DNA from: Amycolatopsis sp. MtRt-6
Lineage (GTDB): Bacteria; Actinomycetota; Actinomycetes; Mycobacteriales; Pseudonocardiaceae
NCBI RefSeq assembly: GCF_017308975.1
Contig: NZ_JADWPD010000015.1
Coordinates: 159,486-223,485 of the forward strand
Direction of reading: 5' to 3'
Length of the DNA: 64,000 nt
The notes under the pieces are model-generated. The model was not told where the DNA came from and did not search any database. It was given only the letters and a program-made list of their open reading frames with translations. The number at the start of each line of letters is the position of its first letter. Position 1 is the first letter of the stretch. Positions 58,600 to 64,000 of this stretch are shown one piece after another. The translations under genes and the position numbers were made by a program.

Positions 58600-59360
58600 T
58601 GGAGGTCATCGGCAGCGGCTTCCTCGCCGGCAACTTCGCGGCCCTCGCCGGCTCCCACCCGGGAGTCGTGCTCGCCGCGTTCGGCGTGTCGGTCGCCTCG
58701 GAGATCCCCGAAGCGGATTTCGCCCGGGAGGCCACGCGCCTGTACGAGCTGATCGACCGCTGCGAGCGGCGGCAGGAGAAACTCGTGTTCTTCTCCACCG
58801 CCTCGGCGGCCATGTACGCGGTGCCCGGGGAACCGGGCCGGGAGGACGGGCCGGTCTTCCCGTCGACCGCGTACGGACGGCACAACCTGGCGCTGGAAGC
58901 GGTCCTCGCCGCCTCCCGCACCGACTACCTGGCCCTCCGGCTGGCCCACGTCGTCGGGCCGGCGCAGCACGCGAGGATGCTGGTGCCCGCCCTCGTGCGG
59001 CAGATCGAGTCGGGCGCGGTCCGGCTCTACCGCGGCGCGCGGCGCGACCTCATCGACGTCGACGACCTGGTCGACGTCGTGGACCGGCTGCTCGCCACCG
59101 GCGCGAGCCGGACCGTCGTCAACGTCGCCACCGGCACGGCCACGCCGATCGAACGGATCGTGGACCACCTCGAAGCCGGGCTCGGGATCCGGGCGGAGCG
59201 CGAGTACGTCAGCGACATGGCGAGCCAGCCGGTTTCCGTCGCCCGGCTGCGCCGGCTCGTCCCGGAGGCCGCCCGGCTCGGCGGCGAGGGCTACTGCCGC
59301 CGGGTACTGGGCAAGTACTTCCGCGAGTACGCCGGCCGCGCGCCGGTCACGACCGCCTGA
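58599..59360 (+). CDS. NDP-hexose 4-ketoreductase-like short-chain enzyme (NAD-dependent epimerase/dehydratase family)
   Basis: The protein has 253 residues. It opens with a compact Rossmann motif MEVIGSGFLAG, then VFFSTASAAMY with a Ser-containing strand, and an active-site segment STAYGRHNLALE. In sugar 4-ketoreductases this gives the final hydroxyl of a dideoxyhexose, here from the 4-keto product of the 3-ketoreductase. Tyr92 is present, but the usual Lys four residues on is Asn96. The family more often exceeds 300 residues; this short form lacks most of the C-terminal sugar domain. ATG 58599 overlaps the peptidase stop, so the two are translationally coupled. The sugar role rests mainly on the neighbours. 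Confidence 0.75.
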   Translation: MEVIGSGFLAGNFAALAGSHPGVVLAAFGVSVASEIPEADFAREATRLYELIDRCERRQEKLVFFSTASAAMYAVPGEPGREDGPVFPSTAYGRHNLALEAVLAASRTDYLALRLAHVVGPAQHARMLVPALVRQIESGAVRLYRGARRDLIDVDDLVDVVDRLLATGASRTVVNVATGTATPIERIVDHLEAGLGIRAEREYVSDMASQPVSVARLRRLVPEAARLGGEGYCRRVLGKYFREYAGRAPVTTA

Positions 59361-59389
59361 GCACCCACTCCTCGACCCAGGGAACCTTC

Positions 59390-60457
59390 ATGACATTCGC
59401 CATCGAAGCCAAGCGACCGCCCCGTGAAACCCTCCTGGACCGGCTCGGCACGCCGGGCGAGCCCGACCGGTTCTACACGCACCTGGGCCGGACCGGCCTG
59501 CGCGTCAGCCGGCTCGCCCTCGGCACCGTGAACTTCGGCGGCCGGGTCGATGAGGTGGAATCGCACCGGCTGATGGACCACGCGCTGGCGCAGGGCATCA
59601 ACTTCGTGGACACCGCGAACATGTACGGCTGGCGTGTCTACAAAGGATATACCGAGGAGGTCATCGGGCGGTGGCTGGCGGCGAGCCCGTCGCGGCGCGA
59701 CGACGTCGTCCTGGCCACCAAGGTCGGCAACGAAATGGCCCCCGGCCCCAACGAACGCGGGCTGTCCGCGCGGCACATCGTCGCCGCGTGCGAGGCGTCG
59801 CTGCGCCGGCTGCGCACCGACTGGATCGACCTGTACCAGATGCACCTGGCCGACCACACGAGCAGCTGGGACGAGGTCTGGCAGGCGATGGAACAGCTCG
59901 TCGGCCAGGGCAAGGTCCGGTACGTCGGCTCGTCCAACTTCGCGGGCTGGAACCTCGCGGCGGCCCAGGAAACGGCCCGGCAGCGGCACTTCCTCGGCGT
60001 GGTGTCCGAACAGTGCGGGTACAACCTGGTGACCCGGTTCCCGGAGCTGGAGGTGCTGCCCGCGGCGCAGGCGTACGGCATCGCGGTGTTCGCCTGGTCC
60101 CCGCTGCACGGCGGCCTGCTCAGCGGCGTCCTCCGGAAGCTGGCCGAGGGGACCGCGGTGAAGTCCGCGCAGGGCCGCGCGGTGCCCGCGCTGGAGGAGT
60201 GGCGCGACACGATCGCCGAGTACGAACGGTTCTGCCGCGAGATCGGCCGCGAGCCCGCCGACGTCGGGCTCGCGTGGGTGCTGTCCCGCCCCGGGGTGAC
60301 CGGGGTGGTCATCGGCCCCCGCACCGAAGACCACGTCGACGGCGCGATCGACGCGCTGGGCGCGCCCCTTTCCGAGGCGGAGACCGCCCGGCTCGACGCT
60401 CTGTTCCCGCCGGCCGGGCGGGGCGGGCCCGCGCCGCAAGCCTGGATGTCGTCCTGA
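59390..60457 (+). CDS. NDP-hexose 3-ketoreductase (aldo/keto reductase family)
   Basis: The protein has 355 residues and an AKR barrel. After a short N-terminal extension it reads FYTHLGRTGLRVSRLALGTV. The catalytic set is visible: Asp and Tyr in FVDTANMYGW, Lys in VLATKVGN, His in LYQMHLAD. The cofactor end is SRPGVTGVVIGPRTEDHV. AKRs of this group reduce the 3-keto sugar made by the NDP-hexose 2,3-dehydratase in 2,6-dideoxysugar pathways, and that dehydratase is encoded at the window end. An AGGGAA site precedes ATG 59390. It is in the same operon as the 4-ketoreductase. Confidence 0.87.
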   Translation: MTFAIEAKRPPRETLLDRLGTPGEPDRFYTHLGRTGLRVSRLALGTVNFGGRVDEVESHRLMDHALAQGINFVDTANMYGWRVYKGYTEEVIGRWLAASPSRRDDVVLATKVGNEMAPGPNERGLSARHIVAACEASLRRLRTDWIDLYQMHLADHTSSWDEVWQAMEQLVGQGKVRYVGSSNFAGWNLAAAQETARQRHFLGVVSEQCGYNLVTRFPELEVLPAAQAYGIAVFAWSPLHGGLLSGVLRKLAEGTAVKSAQGRAVPALEEWRDTIAEYERFCREIGREPADVGLAWVLSRPGVTGVVIGPRTEDHVDGAIDALGAPLSEAETARLDALFPPAGRGGPAPQAWMSS

Positions 60458-60475
60458 CGCCTGAGAGGAAAGCTG

Positions 60476-61243
60476 ATGTCGGAACACAAGAACCCGCGAA
60501 CCCTGCCGCACGAGTCGCCGCTGGAGAAGGAGGTCCGGGAGCGGCTCACGAAGCTGCTGACCGAGACGCCGATGCCACCGGTGTACCTGATCGACAACCT
60601 CCCGGTGTACCTGCGGCGCCACCAGCTGGCGGACCTGCTGACGATGGACGCGCTCTACCGCGAGCTGGTCGACCTCCCCGGCGTGATCATGGAGTTCGGC
60701 GTCCTGCACGGCCGGCACCTGGCCACGTTGGCGGCGCTGCGCGGCATCCACGAGCCGTACAACTCCTTCCGCCGCATCATCGGGTTCGACACGTTCACCG
60801 GCTTCCCGGACCTCAACGAGATCGACGAGGTGAGCCCGAGCGCGGCGGTCGGCCGGTTCGCGGTCCCCGAGGACGAGGTGGACCACCTGCGCGAGGTCCT
60901 GGCGGCCCACGAAGCCGGCGACCCGGTTTCGCACGTCCAGCGCACGTTCGTGGTGCAGGGTGACGTCCGCGAGACGGTGCCCCGGTACCTGGCGGAGAAC
61001 CCCGAGACGGTGATCGGGATGGCGTTCTTCGACCTGGACCTGTACGAGCCGACCCGTGACGTGTTCGAGGCGATCCGCCCGCACCTGGCCCGCGGCAGCA
61101 TCCTGGCGTTCGACGAACTGGGCCACCCCCGCTGGCCGGGTGTCACGACGGCACTGCGTGAGACGCTGGGGCTGGAGAACCTGAAGCTGCGCCAGCTGCC
61201 GCACCGCGAGCAGCCGGTGATCTACGCCAAGTGGGGCGAATAG
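60476..61243 (+). CDS. TylF-type sugar O-methyltransferase
   Basis: The protein has 255 residues of the macrocin O-methyltransferase (TylF/NovP/MycF) family, Mg-dependent enzymes that methylate sugar hydroxyls with S-adenosylmethionine. Seen: MEFGVLHGRHLATLAAL for SAM (about residues 72-88), IIGFDTFTGFPD, the metal motif FFDLDLYEPT (about 183-192), and FDELGHPRWPG. ATG 60476 follows GAGAGGAAAG. It is the last gene of the operon, ending 7 bp before a strong terminator. In a kanglemycin-type pathway it would install the O-methyl that a P450 could turn into a methylenedioxy bridge; a plain methoxy sugar is the alternative. Confidence 0.88.
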   Translation: MSEHKNPRTLPHESPLEKEVRERLTKLLTETPMPPVYLIDNLPVYLRRHQLADLLTMDALYRELVDLPGVIMEFGVLHGRHLATLAALRGIHEPYNSFRRIIGFDTFTGFPDLNEIDEVSPSAAVGRFAVPEDEVDHLREVLAAHEAGDPVSHVQRTFVVQGDVRETVPRYLAENPETVIGMAFFDLDLYEPTRDVFEAIRPHLARGSILAFDELGHPRWPGVTTALRETLGLENLKLRQLPHREQPVIYAKWGE

Positions 61244-61250
61244 CCGCCGA

Positions 61251-61300
61251 AACGCCGGAAGGGCGCGCCGCGATCGCTCGCGGCGCGCCCTTCCGGCGTT
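61251..61300. terminator. Perfect bidirectional inverted-repeat terminator
   Basis: A 22-bp arm at 61251-61272 pairs perfectly with 61279-61300 around a 6-base loop (ATCGCT). It lies between the converging stops of the methyltransferase (61243) and the SurE gene (61305) and should end transcription from both sides. The outer AA/TT ends give short T-runs on either strand. Confidence 0.92.
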
Positions 61301-61304
61301 GGCC

Positions 61305-62279
61305 TCAGCGGGTCGAAGACTCCGGGTAAGTACGGTTCACGTCCACCGCCGAAACGCTCACATACCCGTCCAGCAACGCCTTCGTGTCGCTGCCGGGTTC
61401 GAGCACCGGCGGCGGCGTCACCGCGTTGTACCCGACCTGGTACGTCCCATCGCCGTTCGGCGTGTACGCCACGCGCCCCTGCACCACGCGGCCCACCGAC
61501 GTCCAGCGCACCGGCGACGGCCCCGCGCCCGGCTGGACGTCCGGCTGGTTGACGTTCACCAGCGCCATGTCCCGCGCGAACGTCCACGTCCGCGGCGAAG
61601 CGAGCAGCCGGACCACGACGTCGGCCGCGGCCGCGTACGTGTCGTTCGACGGCGGTGGCGTGACCTGCGTTCCCGCGCTGACCGCCACCGCCGGCACGCC
61701 GCGTTCGACCGCGACCGTGGCCGCGCCGATCGTGCCCGAGCCGTTGACCGCGATGTCCGTGTTCGGACCCGCGTTGATGCCCGACACGACCAGGTCCGGA
61801 CCGCCGGTCCAGCCGAGGCGCTGCGGGAGCACGCCCGTCAACGCGATGTCGACCGAATCCGCCGGCGTGACCGACGGGCTGTCCGCCACGCACGGGGCCG
61901 TGCCCTGGCAGACGCCCAGCACCAGCCCGTGGCCGGGGGCGTTCGCGCAGTCGGCGGCGAACTCGGCGGGCACCGCCAGTGGCGGGGCGACGGCCACGAA
62001 GGGCGCCCCCGACACCGACCGGCTCTTCCCGCTCTGCTGCGCCCACGGCCCGACGACGGCGACGTCGGCCCCGGCCCGGCACAGGGCCTGGCGGAGCACG
62101 TACAGCCCGCGCCCGTCGGATCCGTTGGCCTTCGCGGCCTGCACGCCGTCGTCGTTGACCAGCACGACCTTCTTGCCGGCCAGCGAAACCCCGTCTTCCC
62201 GCGTTTCGGCCTGCGCGGGTACCGCCACCGCCGTGACCACCGCCGCGGCGGCCGCGACCCGCAGAACCTTGGACAGCAT
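61305..62279 (-). CDS. Secreted SurE-family 5'/3'-nucleotidase/phosphatase
   Basis: The protein has 324 residues. The first 24 form a classic Sec signal (MLSKVLR, an Ala/Val core, then AQA cleavage), so it is exported. The mature part has SurE hallmarks: VVLVNDDGVQA with metal-binding Asp pair, GPWAQQSGKSRSVS, VVSGINAGPNTD, GTIGAATVAVERGVPAVAVS, and LVNVNQPD. SurE enzymes are metal-dependent phosphatases. The start at 62279 has GGAGGA. The gene lies 16 bp after the glycosyltransferase on the same strand, so it is likely co-transcribed with sugar genes. A role in removing a phosphate from an exported or inactivated product is speculation; phosphate scavenging is the dull alternative. Confidence 0.88.
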   Translation of the reverse strand: MLSKVLRVAAAAAVVTAVAVPAQAETREDGVSLAGKKVVLVNDDGVQAAKANGSDGRGLYVLRQALCRAGADVAVVGPWAQQSGKSRSVSGAPFVAVAPPLAVPAEFAADCANAPGHGLVLGVCQGTAPCVADSPSVTPADSVDIALTGVLPQRLGWTGGPDLVVSGINAGPNTDIAVNGSGTIGAATVAVERGVPAVAVSAGTQVTPPPSNDTYAAAADVVVRLLASPRTWTFARDMALVNVNQPDVQPGAGPSPVRWTSVGRVVQGRVAYTPNGDGTYQVGYNAVTPPPVLEPGSDTKALLDGYVSVSAVDVNRTYPESSTR

Positions 62280-62295
62280 CGTCCTCCTCTTCCGA

Positions 62296-63447
62296 TCAGT
62301 TGTGTGCGTGGACGAGCCATTCGATGCGCCGGACCACTTCGGACGGCAGGGGCAGCGCGGCGATCTCCCGGGCCAGCCCGGCCGCGGCGGCAGCGTAACG
62401 GGGATCGGAGATGATCTCCTGGCACTTTTCCGCGATCGCCTCGGTGGTGGCTTCCTCGTGCGTGAGCATCAGGGCCGCACCGGCCTCGACGAGCCGGCGG
62501 GCCATGTCCACCTGCCGGAACTGCCCGGCGTCGGGCAGCAGCACCTGCGGCACGCCGAAGCTCAGCGCCGTCATCATCGTGCTGCCGCCGCTCTGGTGCA
62601 CCAGGACGTCGCAGGTGGGGGCGAGGATGTCGAGCGGGATCCAGCCCACCTCGACGTTCTTGTCGTCCAGGCGTTCCCGCAGGGTCGGGACGGCCTCCTC
62701 GGGCACCGCCACCGCCGCCTCCACGTCGAGCGTGGCGACGTTCTTGACGATGCCCTGGACGAAGTCGTACTGGTGGTAGTCGGCCACGCCGGTCCCGACG
62801 GTGATGCCGACCCGCTTGTCCGCGCCCTTGGTGTACATCCACGGTTCCAGCCGGCACTGCGTGTTGCCGGCGATCCACCGCAGCATCTGCCCGTGCTTCG
62901 AGCCCGGCTCCCGCAGGCTCGGCGGCATGACCTCGATCAGCAGGTCGGGCTCGGGCAGCGCGGTCAGCCCCAGGTCCGCCAGTTCCGGCTGCAGCTGGGC
63001 CGTCGCGCCGGCGTCGAACAGCTTCGGGTCGTGGATGTCCCACGCCTGCCGCACGTACGGGACGCCGAGCCGGGCGGCCAGCAGGGGAGCGCCGTAGGCC
63101 AGCATGCCGCCGATGACGACGTCCGGGCGCCAGCTTTCGGCGAACGCCACGAGCCTGTCCATGGGCATGGTCTCGATCACCGCGAACAACCGGCCCGCCC
63201 AGTGCTCGCGTTCGAGGGCGTCGGCCGGCACCTCCGGCAGCCCCGAGTCGGCGCGGATCTGCTCGCGGGTCAGGTTCGGCTGCATGACCGGCACCGCGGG
63301 CAGCCCGGCCCCGGCGATCGCCGGGACGAGGTCGTCGGCGGCCGCGGTCACCATCACCTCGTGCCCCGCGTGCCGCAGGGCCGTGGCGAGCGAAACGTGG
63401 GCGAAGAACGTCGACGGGGTGATCCCGGCGAGCACGATGACCTTCAA
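62296..63447 (-). CDS. GT-B glycosyltransferase (family GT1) for deoxysugar transfer
   Basis: The protein has 383 residues. It starts MKVIVLAGITPSTFFAHVSLATAL, the acceptor-side fold with His. The C-terminal nucleotide-sugar motif is VHQSGGSTMMTALSFGVPQ followed by LPDAGQFRQVDMARRL. The start is a TTG (63445-63447) after AGGAGG; no better in-frame start fits the family N-terminus. It resembles antibiotic glycosyltransferases using TDP-deoxysugars. With the 2,3-dehydratase upstream and the ketoreductases nearby, it should attach the dideoxyhexose to the ansamycin, plausibly at the hydroxyl left by module 5. No separate activator protein is seen beside it. Confidence 0.9.
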   Translation of the reverse strand: MKVIVLAGITPSTFFAHVSLATALRHAGHEVMVTAAADDLVPAIAGAGLPAVPVMQPNLTREQIRADSGLPEVPADALEREHWAGRLFAVIETMPMDRLVAFAESWRPDVVIGGMLAYGAPLLAARLGVPYVRQAWDIHDPKLFDAGATAQLQPELADLGLTALPEPDLLIEVMPPSLREPGSKHGQMLRWIAGNTQCRLEPWMYTKGADKRVGITVGTGVADYHQYDFVQGIVKNVATLDVEAAVAVPEEAVPTLRERLDDKNVEVGWIPLDILAPTCDVLVHQSGGSTMMTALSFGVPQVLLPDAGQFRQVDMARRLVEAGAALMLTHEEATTEAIAEKCQEIISDPRYAAAAAGLAREIAALPLPSEVVRRIEWLVHAHN

Positions 63448-63498
63448 GTGTCCTCCTGGCTACGATCTGTCCTCAGTGGACGACGGGGGTGGCGGCGC

Positions 63499-64000
63499 TC
63501 ACCACAGCGTGTGCAGGCCCGTCAGCAGGCTGCGCGCCTCGACGTTGAAGTAGTTGCTGTACCGCACCAGGTTCGTGGCCTGCCGCGCGGTCATCCAGAT
63601 GAAGTCCGGCGGCACCTCGACCGGGAAGTCGTCGCCCACTTCGGCGACCACGTACCGGTTCTCCGCGTGGTGGAAGCGGCCGCCCTCCTCCGAGTGCACG
63701 ACGTCGTGCTTGATCGCGCCGGGCGGGGCGTCCAGCACCTGCCGCAGGTACCGCGGCGGCTCGGCGCCCTCGTAGTTCTCCGGCGTGCAGTGCACGGTCG
63801 GGGCCATCTCGATGACGTCGAAGGTGCCCGCCTGGGTGCGGGCCTGGACGAGCACGTGCAGCACGCCGCCGATCCGCTTGGCCAGGAAGGCGAGCAGCCC
63901 GCGGCCGACCGGCGCCAGCATCGGCTGCGTCCAGTGCGCCACCTCGCGGTTGCTCGCCTGGACGTCGACGCCGATGACCGAGAAGTACCGGCCTTGTTCG
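63499..64000 (-). CDS. NDP-hexose 2,3-dehydratase (5' part beyond the window)
   Basis: Only the last 166 residues are visible; the frame continues past base 64000, and the family is usually about 450-490 residues. Seen: QGRYFSVIGVDVQASNREVA, WTQPMLAP, EMAPTVHCTPENY, and the tail RYSNYFNVEARSLLTGLHTL, all typical of the second repeat of this family (SpnO, TylCVI and relatives). It removes the C2 hydroxyl from NDP-4-keto-6-deoxyglucose, the committing step to 2,6-dideoxysugars. It is 51 bp upstream of the glycosyltransferase on the same strand, an operon arrangement. Confidence 0.92.
   Translation of the reverse strand, partial: EQGRYFSVIGVDVQASNREVAHWTQPMLAPVGRGLLAFLAKRIGGVLHVLVQARTQAGTFDVIEMAPTVHCTPENYEGAEPPRYLRQVLDAPPGAIKHDVVHSEEGGRFHHAENRYVVAEVGDDFPVEVPPDFIWMTARQATNLVRYSNYFNVEARSLLTGLHTLW

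Noticed and set aside
54024..64000. Tolypomycin-type aminosugar pathway
   Set aside because: No sugar aminotransferase is present in the window, and a sugar O-methyltransferase and divergent AT8 do not fit tolypomycin; the flank beyond 64000 is unseen, so this is not final.

Overview
The window is about 64 kb of very GC-rich actinomycete DNA. Third-codon GC bias is strong, GTG and TTG starts are common, and genes often overlap by a few bases. Nearly all of it is one ansamycin antibiotic cluster of the rifamycin type. Gene order and protein motifs match the rifA-E, F, G, H, I, K, L, M, N series of Amycolatopsis, so the host is most likely an Amycolatopsis or close relative. RifK and RifF residue numbering agrees with the described rifamycin proteins, but sequence differences recalled for RifK argue against the type A. 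mediterranei strain.

Layout. Positions 1-45786 hold five modular type I polyketide synthase genes, all on the + strand. They are rifA (5' end missing; end of module 1, modules 2-3), rifB (modules 4-6), rifC (module 7), rifD (module 8) and rifE (modules 9-10). There is no thioesterase; the chain is released by the amide synthase rifF (45796-46578). Next come a 62-residue unknown protein and the 3-amino-5-hydroxybenzoate (AHBA) starter genes rifG, H, I, K, L, M and N (46781-54034). A short duplicated fossil of the rifI/rifK junction lies between rifI and rifK. The rifA-N genes read as one long co-directional block.

From 54024 onward the gene content departs from what I know of the classical rif cluster. 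A minus-strand cytochrome P450 is followed by a plus-strand operon: a tricorn-like S41 peptidase homologue with Cys at the nucleophile position, an NDP-hexose 4-ketoreductase, an NDP-hexose 3-ketoreductase of the aldo/keto reductase family, and a TylF-type sugar O-methyltransferase. A perfect 22-bp inverted-repeat terminator separates it from a converging minus-strand set: a secreted SurE-type phosphatase, a glycosyltransferase, and an NDP-hexose 2,3-dehydratase cut by the window edge.

How the genes work together. RifG-N (with a RifJ not in the window) make AHBA. RifA-E extend it with two malonate units (modules 2 and 9), one unusual unit (module 8, divergent AT) and otherwise methylmalonate. 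RifF closes the macrolactam. The 2,3-dehydratase, 3-ketoreductase and 4-ketoreductase would make a 2,6-dideoxyhexose; the methyltransferase methylates it and the glycosyltransferase attaches it. A divergent module 8 AT (which sets the C20 branch in rifamycin numbering), a dideoxysugar pathway, an O-methyltransferase and a P450 together fit a kanglemycin-type compound better than rifamycin or tolypomycin. In kanglemycin, as I recall, C20 carries a dimethylsuccinate ester and C27 a methylenedioxy-digitoxose. That product assignment is inference.
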